In this document: one piece after another, positions 1 through 6,119 of the stretch
How positions within the stretch are numbered: the stretch's first letter is position 1
Layout: the number at the start of each line of letters is the position of its first letter
Source of the DNA: an uncultured Planctomycetota bacterium
GTDB lineage: Bacteria; Planctomycetota; Phycisphaerae; Sedimentisphaerales; Anaerobacaceae
Assembly (NCBI GenBank): GCA_903927855.1
Contig: CAIYOL010000173.1
Span: 1-12,798, forward strand
DNA: 12,798 nucleotides
Direction: 5' to 3'
Made by a program: the position numbers and the translations under genes
The notes under the pieces: generated by a model
Seen by the model: the letters and a program-made list of their open reading frames with translations, nothing else
What the model was told of the DNA's origin: nothing
The model's database searches: none

Positions 1-255
1 AATATAAGATTGCCCCGTCTCTATCGCTATCTTCAGACTCTGCCTTCGCTCCTTATTGCACCTCCTGATGCCCGCGGCGCTGCCGCGAACAACCTGGCAA
101 AACTCCGGATAGCAGTCTCCGCTGCACATCCTTTTTATCTCTTTGCCGTCTATGTCCGCCGTCTCAAGACCGAGCTGAAAATGCTTGCGAAAAACCCGCT
201 CGATTTCTTCGAACTTCTCTTCGGCAAAATCTGCTTTAAATGCCTTCTCACCCAT
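1..255 (-). CDS. PocR-type sensory domain protein, N-terminal fragment (runs off left edge)
   Basis: The reading frame opens at ATG 255-253 and continues without a stop for 85 codons to the window edge, so only the N-terminus is visible. An AGGCGG Shine-Dalgarno-like stretch lies just upstream. The fragment has the pattern of the PocR ligand-binding sensory domain: an amphipathic helix (FEEIERVFRKHF, about residues 15-26), then 'ADIDGKEI' (33-40), then a cysteine-rich part with C44, C48, 'EFCQVVRGS' (51-59) and 'GIRRC' (C66). In known families this domain sits at the start of AraC-type regulators, histidine kinases and diguanylate cyclases, and senses a small ligand. The output domain lies outside the window, so its type cannot be given. 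The domain call rests on pattern recognition and is fairly but not fully secure. Confidence 0.65.
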   Translation of the reverse strand, partial: MGEKAFKADFAEEKFEEIERVFRKHFQLGLETADIDGKEIKRMCSGDCYPEFCQVVRGSAAGIRRCNKERRQSLKIAIETGQSYI

Positions 256-308
256 CTGAAACCGCCTGTAATACGCTAATTTCTGCCCTTCCGCAGCAAG
301 ATAGTGCT

Positions 309-336
309 ATTATACCAATTTTAGGAAAAAGACCAA
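309..336 (-). promoter_or_regulatory. Predicted extended -10 promoter of the PocR-domain gene
   Basis: On the minus strand a perfect TATAAT (314-309) is preceded by TGG (317-315), which makes an extended -10 (TGn-TATAAT). A weak -35, TTGGTC (336-331), sits 16 bp upstream. The predicted start near 302 would give a leader of about 45 nt before the ATG at 255. This is a sequence-only prediction. Confidence 0.5.
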
Positions 337-355
337 ATCAAATTTAATAAAGATG

Positions 356-390
356 AAAAAACGCTGCACGAATCACGTTTGCTATTCGTG
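356..390 (-). terminator. Candidate intrinsic terminator of the efflux operon
   Basis: Read on the minus strand, CACGAAT (390-384) pairs perfectly with ATTCGTG (373-367) across a 10-nt loop. A run of six T (361-356) follows after a 5-nt gap. The stem includes the permease stop codon. The gap between stem and T-run and the modest GC content make this a weak to moderate terminator. It sits correctly, between the operon end and the promoter of the next minus-strand gene. Confidence 0.4.
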
Positions 391-1650
391 TCGAAGTGCA
401 ACTATGGGGTCCACCTTAGCGGCCCGAATCGCCGGATACAAACCGAAGATAATCCCGACGCCGAAACTTATCACCAGCGGCAGCACAATGCTCGCCGCCG
501 TGATGACCGTCGGCATATCGGAAAAATATGTTATTAAAAATGGCACCAGCACCCCCAGCCCGATACCAATAAGACCCCCGATTATTGAAAGAACAACCGT
601 TTCTATCAAAAACTGGCTGATAATCTGTCTTCTCTTGGCGCCGATGGCTCGGCGAATCCCTATCTCACGCGTCCGCTCCGTTACTGATGCCAGCATGATA
701 TTCATAATCCCTATCCCACCCACCAGTAGACTGATTCCCGCTATCGAACCCAGCACAATATTAAACGTCCGCTTCGTCGCTTCCGCCTGACGCAGCAGCG
801 CCAACGGCACACTCACAAGGTAATCTTGCTTCTTGTGGAAGCGTTTCAGCATGTCCTCTATTCCTTTCGCTGTTGGCTCGACATCTTCAGTTGAATCAAC
901 CTGAACTATCATCTGATGAAGTTCTACCATTTCCCGTTCGAATGAGCCGGATGTCATTCTCGCCATTATGTCTCCGAAATACGAACGCGCAACATTGATT
1001 GGAATATAAACGTCCACTTCCTGGTCAGGTATCTGAATGTTGCCCGCCAGGCCGCTTTCGCTTTTGACAATCCCGACGATTTCAAACCTGTCGCCGCCTA
1101 TCTTAAGAGACTGACCGATTGTATTTTCTGCTGCCAGAAGTTTCCTGGCACCATGCTCCGTCAGTACCGCCGCCGGCGCTCGCTCATTATCATCGGAAGC
1201 TATCAGTACCCGCCCCGCCACAATAGGTCTCTGCACTAAATCAAACCACACCGGCGATGTTCCCACTACACGCAGTTCCATTGCTCTCTCGCCCAAACGC
1301 CCTTCCTTGCGTATAAGCTTCACCGGTGCCGTCTGTCTTATTGCCTTAAAGGTCTCTGCCACCCTCGCACAATCTTCGTACGTCAACCCGTAAATAGCCA
1401 AATGAGAATGGGTCGTGCTGGTGGATTCCTCTTCTACCGACTTAATAGAATTGACAATTATATTATTGCTGCCGAGCTTGCGAATCTGGTCCATCGCCTC
1501 TTTACTCGCACCTTCCCCTACCGACAGCATCGCCACTACGCTGCCGACCCCGAAAACAATCCCCAGCGTCGTAAGAAAAGAACGCAGCTTGTGCAGAAGC
1601 AGGTCTTCAATACCAAGCAGAATATTACGGGCAAGCTTGATTTGTCTCAT
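382..1650 (-). CDS. MacB-type ABC transporter permease (FtsX family)
   Basis: Inner-membrane permease of a tripartite efflux system, 422 residues. The order is that of the split MacB permease family: a first membrane helix (about 26-46, 'FLTTLGIVFGVGSVVAMLSVG'), a MacB_PCD-type periplasmic core (about 47-285), then three helices (about 296-320, 345-375, 385-405) forming the FtsX domain. The conserved 'ERTREIGIRRAIGAKRRQI' coupling-helix region (325-343) and the end 'YPAIRAAKVDPIVALRHE' are family hallmarks. The ATPase is a separate gene, unlike E. coli MacB, where both are fused. Its ATG shares one base with the ATPase stop (TAATG), and AGGGGGG just upstream serves as ribosome-binding site, so translation is probably coupled. 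The substrate cannot be read from the sequence: macrolides, peptides and lipoproteins are all possible for this family. Confidence 0.92.
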   Translation of the reverse strand: MRQIKLARNILLGIEDLLLHKLRSFLTTLGIVFGVGSVVAMLSVGEGASKEAMDQIRKLGSNNIIVNSIKSVEEESTSTTHSHLAIYGLTYEDCARVAETFKAIRQTAPVKLIRKEGRLGERAMELRVVGTSPVWFDLVQRPIVAGRVLIASDDNERAPAAVLTEHGARKLLAAENTIGQSLKIGGDRFEIVGIVKSESGLAGNIQIPDQEVDVYIPINVARSYFGDIMARMTSGSFEREMVELHQMIVQVDSTEDVEPTAKGIEDMLKRFHKKQDYLVSVPLALLRQAEATKRTFNIVLGSIAGISLLVGGIGIMNIMLASVTERTREIGIRRAIGAKRRQIISQFLIETVVLSIIGGLIGIGLGVLVPFLITYFSDMPTVITAASIVLPLVISFGVGIIFGLYPAIRAAKVDPIVALRHE

Positions 1651-2363
1651 TAGTCGCCCCCCTCAATGCGGTCTACAACACCATCCAGCATATGAAGCCG
1701 CTGCTTTGCGTACGCCGCTACATCCATCTCGTGCGTCACCATTATTATCGTCTTGCCCTGTCCGTTAAGCTCCGTCAGCAATGCAAGAATCTCTTTCCCT
1801 GTCGCTGTGTCGAGATTACCTGTGGGCTCGTCTGCAAAAATAATCTGCGGGTCATTCGCCAGCGCCCTCGCTATCGCTACCCGTTGCATCTGACCACCCG
1901 ACAGCTCCGACGGACGATGATGCAACCGGTCTCCCAGCCCCACTTTCCCGGCAAGCTCCCTCGCTCGCTCGGCGCTGCTCTCAGCTTCCCAACCTAAATA
2001 GTAAAGCGGAAGCTCGATATTTCTTTGGACCGACAATTGTGGTATGAGATTGAAACTTTGAAAAATAAAACCCAGATGCCGCAGCCGCATCTCGCTGAGT
2101 GAATCATCTTCAAGAGTGCTAACGTCCTGCCCTTCGAGAATATACCGCCCTGAGCTTAAACGGTCTAAGCATCCAAGCACATTCATCATCGTGCTTTTGC
2201 CGGAACCGCTTGGTCCCATTATAGCCCAGAAGCTGCCCCTTTTGAATGATAACGTCACACCGGCAAGTGCCTTCACCTCGCTACTGCCCATCCAGTAAAT
2301 CTTCCGAGCTTCTTCCAGCTTGATTATCTCGACACCGGAATTGGACTCCGCCTGACGTATCAT
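1650..2363 (-). CDS. ABC transporter ATP-binding protein (MacB/LolD type)
   Basis: Cytoplasmic ATPase of 237 residues that powers the neighbouring permease. All motifs are intact: Walker A GPSGSGKS (50-57), Q-loop Q102 in 'FIFQSFNLIP', ABC signature LSGGQMQRVAIARAL (154-168), Walker B IIFADEP (174-180) with the D-loop 'TGNLD', and the switch histidine H211 in 'MVTHE'. The 'FQSFNLIPQLSV.N.E.PL' segment is typical of the MacB/LolD/FtsE-like group that couples to FtsX-type permeases. Its ATG overlaps the stop of the upstream adaptor gene by 4 nt (ATGA), and its own stop overlaps the permease start, so the three genes form one translational unit. Length is normal for a stand-alone domain. Nothing points to a particular substrate. 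Confidence 0.95.
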   Translation of the reverse strand: MIRQAESNSGVEIIKLEEARKIYWMGSSEVKALAGVTLSFKRGSFWAIMGPSGSGKSTMMNVLGCLDRLSSGRYILEGQDVSTLEDDSLSEMRLRHLGFIFQSFNLIPQLSVQRNIELPLYYLGWEAESSAERARELAGKVGLGDRLHHRPSELSGGQMQRVAIARALANDPQIIFADEPTGNLDTATGKEILALLTELNGQGKTIIMVTHEMDVAAYAKQRLHMLDGVVDRIEGGD

Positions 2364-4174
2364 TCGCCTTCCCCGGCCTGCTTTTGGCGACGCCCCATCC
2401 CTCTTTTACGCATCTCCGCCTTCTCTTCGTCGGACATATTCTCGAATTTCTCCCGCATCTTTGCCTTTTCTTCCTCTGACATATTTTCAAATCGCTTTCG
2501 CATCTTCTGCTCCGGCGACGGCTCCGCCCCTGCCTTTGGACGTTCCTCCTCGGCCTTCTTTGTCTCCGCCTCTTTTACGTTTTCCGTAGCGCTCGGCTGT
2601 GCCTTTTGCTCTCCTGCTGATTCGCCGGACGGCGCTTTACCAACGTTTACATCCGCACTTTGCTGCTCAACGGCGGCGGAGGCCAATGGCGGCGTAAGCA
2701 TAACTACCTCACCAACCTGCAATCCTTCGATGATTCTTACCCTGCTGTTATTGTCCATACCGATTTTAACCTTGCGAGGCTCAAATCCTCCGCCCTTCTG
2801 CACGTAAACTGTTGGCTCGCCTTTAATGCGAAGGACCGCCTGCACCGGTATCTGTATTACATCTTCATACTTTTCTATAATGATTTCCGCCTTGCAGCTC
2901 ATCCCAGTCCGAAGATAATCGCCCTCGCCGTCAAGATAAACCTCCGTATTATACACCTTCAGGTCGGGATTCATCCACATCATTTGTGCATCAGGCAATG
3001 GCGCTATCTTCTCAACTCGGCCGGTAAATGTCTTCCCCGGCAGCGCGTCAACCGTAACTTTCACAGGCAATCCCGCCTTCACCTTCTGAAGACTGGTTTC
3101 ATGCACCTTCACCACCGCTTTCACCGCCGATGCCGTCGGCAGGTAAATAAGCTCCTGCTGCTCGTTAACTGTACTGCCTTCAGTCAGCGGTTCTTGACTG
3201 CCGCGAAACCCTTGTGTTTTTGCGCTGGTCGCATAAATCACCAATCCGTCAGCAGGCGCGTAAATCTTTGTCTTGGCAATCTGCTCCTCGTTCTTTTTCA
3301 GCTTGTCCTTCTGCCTCTCGAATTCTGACTCTTTCGCCTTAAGGTCTGCCTCCGCCTGAACAACGTTCGCTTTCGCCTTGCGGCTTGTCCGCTCCAAAGC
3401 CATATCCGCCTGGTTAACGTCGCTTTCGAGCTTCGCCAAATTCCTCGGATGGGTAAACTCTTCGAGTAAACGCAGGTTGTTCTCAGCCAGCTCAACGTTC
3501 AGTTTGTTCTTGTGTGCGGATAGTTCGTCAATTTGCAATTCAGTTTGTGAAATATATTGCTTCTCGTAAAGTTTCTTTGACCAGTTTAATTTCTCCTCCG
3601 CCGTCTGAAGCTCTTCCTTCGCCAGCGTAATCTGCGACTCCATCTCTTTGCGCTGATTCAGAGATTCCCCTTCGACATATTTCTTCAAATCCTGTTTGGC
3701 AAAGTCAAGCGTCAGCTTCGCCTGGTCAACATCGCTCTTCGCCTGGTTTTCAACTACGGCTAAATTCTCTCGTGCCCCAACAAAAGACGCCTCTGCATTC
3801 TGAACCCGGATTTGCTGGTCGACCTTCGCGTCTAATAATGTGCTCGCATCAAGTTCTACCAGCAAATCACCTTTCTTGACTCGCGTCCCCTCCTCCACTA
3901 AAGTAAGAATAGTGGTCTTGCCTTCAACCTCGCACTTGAGAATTATCTGCTCGCGTGCCTGTATTGTCCCCGATTCGGTTACGCTTATTGTCAATGGCCT
4001 TTTTTCAACCGCAAAAGTCGATGCCTCACCGGTTACGGCCATCTTCGAGTTGGAATGATTAAATGCTACGACCGCAGCCCCTATCAGCAGAATCACGATC
4101 GCCCCTATCAAAGCCAAAAACTTAGGCCGTAAAAAACGCCTTTTTCCTGTTATTGAGCCGCTACTTTCCATCAT
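2360..4174 (-). CDS. MacA/HlyD-type periplasmic adaptor with long coiled coil and repeated charged tail
   Basis: Membrane-fusion protein of 604 residues that would link the ABC permease to an outer-membrane channel. A short basic N-terminus (KRRFLRPK) precedes a signal-anchor helix (about 19-38). The first half of a lipoyl-like domain (about 60-110, 'GTRVKKGDLLVELD') leads into an extended Glu/Lys/Gln-rich alpha-hairpin (about 115-302). The second lipoyl half ('TKIYAPADGLVIY', 302-314) and beta-barrel/membrane-proximal domains (about 345-495) follow. At roughly 190 residues the hairpin appears longer than in E. coli MacA. After residue 500 comes a charged tail of about 100 residues that ends in 15-residue repeats, which is not part of the usual family core. 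It is the first gene of the operon. GGAAAT lies just before ATG-ATG (4174/4171), so either Met could be used. At 604 residues it is clearly longer than typical adaptors (about 370-450), because of the hairpin and tail. Confidence 0.9.
   Translation of the reverse strand: MMESSGSITGKRRFLRPKFLALIGAIVILLIGAAVVAFNHSNSKMAVTGEASTFAVEKRPLTISVTESGTIQAREQIILKCEVEGKTTILTLVEEGTRVKKGDLLVELDASTLLDAKVDQQIRVQNAEASFVGARENLAVVENQAKSDVDQAKLTLDFAKQDLKKYVEGESLNQRKEMESQITLAKEELQTAEEKLNWSKKLYEKQYISQTELQIDELSAHKNKLNVELAENNLRLLEEFTHPRNLAKLESDVNQADMALERTSRKAKANVVQAEADLKAKESEFERQKDKLKKNEEQIAKTKIYAPADGLVIYATSAKTQGFRGSQEPLTEGSTVNEQQELIYLPTASAVKAVVKVHETSLQKVKAGLPVKVTVDALPGKTFTGRVEKIAPLPDAQMMWMNPDLKVYNTEVYLDGEGDYLRTGMSCKAEIIIEKYEDVIQIPVQAVLRIKGEPTVYVQKGGGFEPRKVKIGMDNNSRVRIIEGLQVGEVVMLTPPLASAAVEQQSADVNVGKAPSGESAGEQKAQPSATENVKEAETKKAEEERPKAGAEPSPEQKMRKRFENMSEEEKAKMREKFENMSDEEKAEMRKRGMGRRQKQAGEGE
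2414..2503 (-). repeat. Tandem 15-codon repeat in the adaptor C-terminal tail
   Basis: Residues 558-572 (MRKRFENMSEEEKAK) and 573-587 (MREKFENMSDEEKAE) are near-identical 15-residue units, 11 of 15 identical with conservative changes. A third unit begins at 588 (MRKRG) and breaks off. The units are basic at one end and acidic at the other, and are predicted to be helical. They follow a Pro/Glu/Ala-rich linker (about 500-557). The role is unknown. Confidence 0.8.
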
Positions 4175-4299
4175 CTATTTCCAAATGAAATTATTGCCGC
4201 CATACCCCTTTAATCGGCTTTTTAACAACACCGCTCCTCTTATTGGGCAAGTTTTCCCACCTTTCCCCTGATTGAAGCAAGCTAAACCCGTATTGCGCC

Positions 4300-4329
4300 A
4301 TTATATCAAAAAACCGCCCTCCAAATCAA
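4300..4329 (-). promoter_or_regulatory. Predicted sigma70-type promoter of the efflux operon
   Basis: The minus strand reads TTGATT (4329-4324), an 18-bp spacer and a perfect TATAAT (4305-4300). The predicted start near 4293 gives a leader of about 120 nt before the adaptor ATG. I see no operator-like dyad over the -10. A -35 and spacer of the same form appear in the PEP-CTERM promoter at 10279-10308. Confidence 0.6.
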
Positions 4330-4407
4330 GCTTTTAACATAGTATAGACGCACCAAAACCCCTATTTATTGCATAAATCTATCCCCCTGTCGGCTGCTAA
4401 CGACTGA

Positions 4408-4436
4408 TTGACCACTCGGCAGGAACTTCTTATACT
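4408..4436 (+). promoter_or_regulatory. Predicted sigma70-type promoter of the oxidoreductase-acetyltransferase pair
   Basis: TTGACC (4408-4413), a 17-bp spacer and TATACT (4431-4436) form a near-consensus promoter. The predicted start near 4443 gives a leader of about 29 nt, and AAGGA (4458-4462) serves as ribosome-binding site. It diverges from the efflux promoter, with about 80 bp between the two -35 boxes. Confidence 0.65.
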
Positions 4437-4471
4437 GGCAGAAATAACAAAAACGTTAAGGAAATATCGCC

Positions 4472-5071
4472 GTGATGAAAATATCGGTTATACTTGCTCA
4501 CCCCTCTCAGGAAAGTTTCAACCACGCCATAGCAACCGTTGCCATCAAAACGCTCAATGAAAATGGCCACAAGGTTTACTTCCACGATTTATATCAGGAA
4601 AATTTCGCTCCCCTTTTGCCTTCCGAAGAATTCCCCAAAGGGGCCGTCCTGCCGCCCGAAATTGAAAAGCATTGTAAGGAAATCTTCCAAGCCCAGGGTA
4701 TTATCATTATTCACCCAAATTGGTGGGGCCAGCCCCCTGCTGTTTTAAAAGGCTGGATAGACAGAGTCCTTCGGCCGGGTGTCGCCTACCAATTCCGCGA
4801 GGGTGACAAAGGCGAAGGTGTGCCGATTGGCCTGTTAAAGGCCAAATCAGCAATTGTATTCAATACCTCCAATACTGAGACCAAAAGAGAAAAGAAAGTA
4901 TTCGGTGACCCCCTTGAAACCTTGTGGAAGAATTGCATCTTCAACTTATGCGGCATACCGGCTTTCCATCGAAGAACGTTCAGCGTCATAGTGATAAGCT
5001 CCCCCCAGCAGAGAAAAAATTGGCTCAACGAAGTCCGCCAAACCATCGATAAATATTACCCGAAACAGTGA
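4472..5071 (+). CDS. Flavodoxin-fold NAD(P)H oxidoreductase (NQO/KefF-like family)
   Basis: Predicted cytoplasmic flavoprotein of 199 residues that reduces quinones or similar electrophiles with NAD(P)H. The Flavodoxin_2 fold is recognised from the N-terminal strand and phosphate-binding loop 'VILAHPSQESFNHAI' (about 6-20) and the family motif 'HPNWWGQPPAVLKGWIDRV' (about 81-99), which lines the flavin and substrate pocket. Later 'FNTSNTE' is the usual third cofactor loop, and 'CGIPAFHRRTF' is near the C-terminus. The start is either GTG 4472, 9 nt after AAGGA, or the next codon ATG 4475. Spacing favours GTG, and the protein differs by one residue. It is translationally coupled to the acetyltransferase gene. 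The physiological substrate is unknown: the family includes quinone reductases, KefF-type regulators of K+ efflux and nitro/azo-reductases. No Kef channel gene is adjacent. Confidence 0.88.
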   Translation: MMKISVILAHPSQESFNHAIATVAIKTLNENGHKVYFHDLYQENFAPLLPSEEFPKGAVLPPEIEKHCKEIFQAQGIIIIHPNWWGQPPAVLKGWIDRVLRPGVAYQFREGDKGEGVPIGLLKAKSAIVFNTSNTETKREKKVFGDPLETLWKNCIFNLCGIPAFHRRTFSVIVISSPQQRKNWLNEVRQTIDKYYPKQ

Positions 5072-5571
5072 AAAAGATAAAAATAGTAAAAGTCTCAGAT
5101 GAGAACCTTGTTTCAGCTATTGAAGCCCTAGCACATAGCATCTGGCGCGAGTATTTTGTTCCCATCATAGGCAGTCCCCAGGTGGAGTATATGCTCAAAA
5201 AGTTTCAATCGCGAGGTGTCATTTCAAATCAAATAGAAAAGCAAGATTACCTTTATTATTTACTTGCCGATAGAGATAGCAATTGGGTCGGATATTTTGC
5301 AGTCATCCCGCAGCAGAAAGAATTGTTCCTGAGCAAATTATATATCACCGCTGAAAATCGTGGCAAGGGTTATGGCGGATGCGCCTTGAAATTTATTGAA
5401 ACGCTCGCAAGGGACAACGGCCTTCCTAAAATAACCCTTACGGTAAATAAGAATAATACTGGTTCAATTAACGCTTATAAAAAACTCGGCTTTGTTATAA
5501 CGGATTCTCTTGTTACCGACATCGGCGGTGGCTTTGTAATGGACGATTACAAAATGGAAAAAACTATTTAG
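5068..5571 (+). CDS. GNAT-family N-acetyltransferase
   Basis: Predicted acetyl-CoA-dependent acyltransferase of 167 residues. The acetyl-CoA pyrophosphate loop is visible as 'NRGKGYGGCAL' (97-107, matching R/Q-x-x-G-x-G). It follows the strand 'LFLSKLYITAE' (motif A) and precedes 'ITLTVNKNNTGSINAYKKLGF' (motif B), where N and Y of the 'N..SI.AY..LGF' pattern are conserved. The GTG start overlaps the TGA of the oxidoreductase (GTGA), so it is probably translated by coupling. No separate promoter is seen. The N-terminal half (substrate side, about 1-85) gives no clear clue to the acceptor, which could be a small amine, an antibiotic or a protein. Pairing with an NAD(P)H oxidoreductase suggests stress or detoxification, but that is only inference. 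Confidence 0.88.
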   Translation: MKKIKIVKVSDENLVSAIEALAHSIWREYFVPIIGSPQVEYMLKKFQSRGVISNQIEKQDYLYYLLADRDSNWVGYFAVIPQQKELFLSKLYITAENRGKGYGGCALKFIETLARDNGLPKITLTVNKNNTGSINAYKKLGFVITDSLVTDIGGGFVMDDYKMEKTI

Positions 5572-5573
5572 CC

Positions 5574-5825
5574 CTGCCTGCCCTTTAAAAATTGGCTTTG
5601 ATTGGGTTTGTTTTTGATAGTTGATTGAACGCTCTTTTTTGTTGTTAGTTATTGTTATTGATAGGGTTATAATCATTTTAGGCATTTTGAAAATTGGCTT
5701 TGTTTGGTATAATTTTGTTCATTTTGATTGATTTTTCCTTTCAAGATAGACAATCTCCGATTCTGTCGCAGCAGATAAAATTTCAGCCACAGAGAAAACC
5801 CTTCGACTGCGCTCAGGGCAGGCAG
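5574..5825. repeat. 11-bp inverted repeat bounding a 252-bp non-coding segment
   Basis: CTGCCTGCCCT (5574-5584) and its exact reverse complement AGGGCAGGCAG (5815-5825) flank the segment. It begins 2 bp after the acetyltransferase stop. No target-site duplication is visible and there is no coding frame for a transposase. The pair could be a miniature non-autonomous element, or two independent copies of a common short module. Confidence 0.4.
5588..5707 (-). repeat. Duplicated 18-bp motif with T-rich spacer
   Basis: AAAATTGGCTTTGATTGG (5588-5605) recurs as AAAATTGGCTTTGTTTGG (5690-5707), with 17 of 18 bases identical at a 102-bp period. Read on the minus strand, the two copies translate to similar 'KPIFK' strings within an open frame. 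That frame lacks a ribosome-binding site and has extreme Asn/Lys/Gln/Ile composition, as expected for an A-rich repeat rather than a gene. Confidence 0.6.
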
Positions 5826-6119
5826 AGAAGTAAATTATAGACAGTATCAATTGGTTATTGGAAACCGCTCATTAGTTATTCCCCAAAGTAGTTTAAAACC
5901 ATTTGCGATGGTTCGACTTCGCTCGCCACAGGTTTAAGACTTACTAATGATTGTTTGACTTGGACCTGCTGGACCTGAAACCTTGCCCTGCTGGGCGATT
6001 TGTCGTCCCTAAGGGACTGGTGGGAATTATACCAAATTTCGGGCGAAAGTCAAGGGAAATTAACCACGAATAGACGCGAATTTTTTTAGACAGAGATTTT
6101 TTAAGCACATGTTTTAGTT

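Larger units (their letters stand above)
5572..6119. other. Gene-free repeat-rich stretch between convergent genes
   Basis: No credible coding frame or strong terminator is seen in these 548 bp. The left half (5572-5825) contains a duplicated motif and an 11-bp inverted repeat, listed separately. The right half holds a CCCT/AGGG-flanked module with TTCGACTGCGCTC (5799-5818), a related TTCGACTTCGCTC (5912-5924), a perfect hairpin AACCAT-TTGCG-ATGGTT (5897-5913), a GGACCTGCT/GGACCTGA direct repeat (near 5962) and a dyad GTCCCT-A-AGGGAC (6005-6017). T-rich and A-rich tracts border the subtilase stop. These look like fragments of dispersed extragenic repeats. Confidence 0.6.

Noticed and set aside
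1402..1768. Plus-strand frames antisense to the permease and ATPase genes
   Set aside because: They lie opposite genes with complete family motifs, have no ribosome-binding sites and show no recognisable domain.
4171..4203. 10-codon upstream frame (MAAIISFGNR) overlapping the adaptor start
   Set aside because: The AGGGG before it is only 1 nt from its ATG, so initiation is unlikely. The overlap with ATG-ATG is intriguing, but there is no attenuator-like structure or regulatory codon run.
4175..4299. Riboswitch in the efflux operon leader
   Set aside because: The leader of about 120 nt shows no strong stem set, no known aptamer motif and no terminator or anti-terminator pair.
5464..5685. 73-codon minus-strand frame overlapping the end of the acetyltransferase gene
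   Set aside because: It has no ribosome-binding site, extreme Asn/Lys/Gln/Ile bias, and overlaps both a real gene and a duplicated non-coding motif. It is better explained as a repeat read in frame.
5897..5913. AACCAT-TTGCG-ATGGTT hairpin as terminator of the oxidoreductase-acetyltransferase transcript
   Set aside because: It lies over 300 bp past the stop codon, has a low-GC stem and lacks a following T-run.
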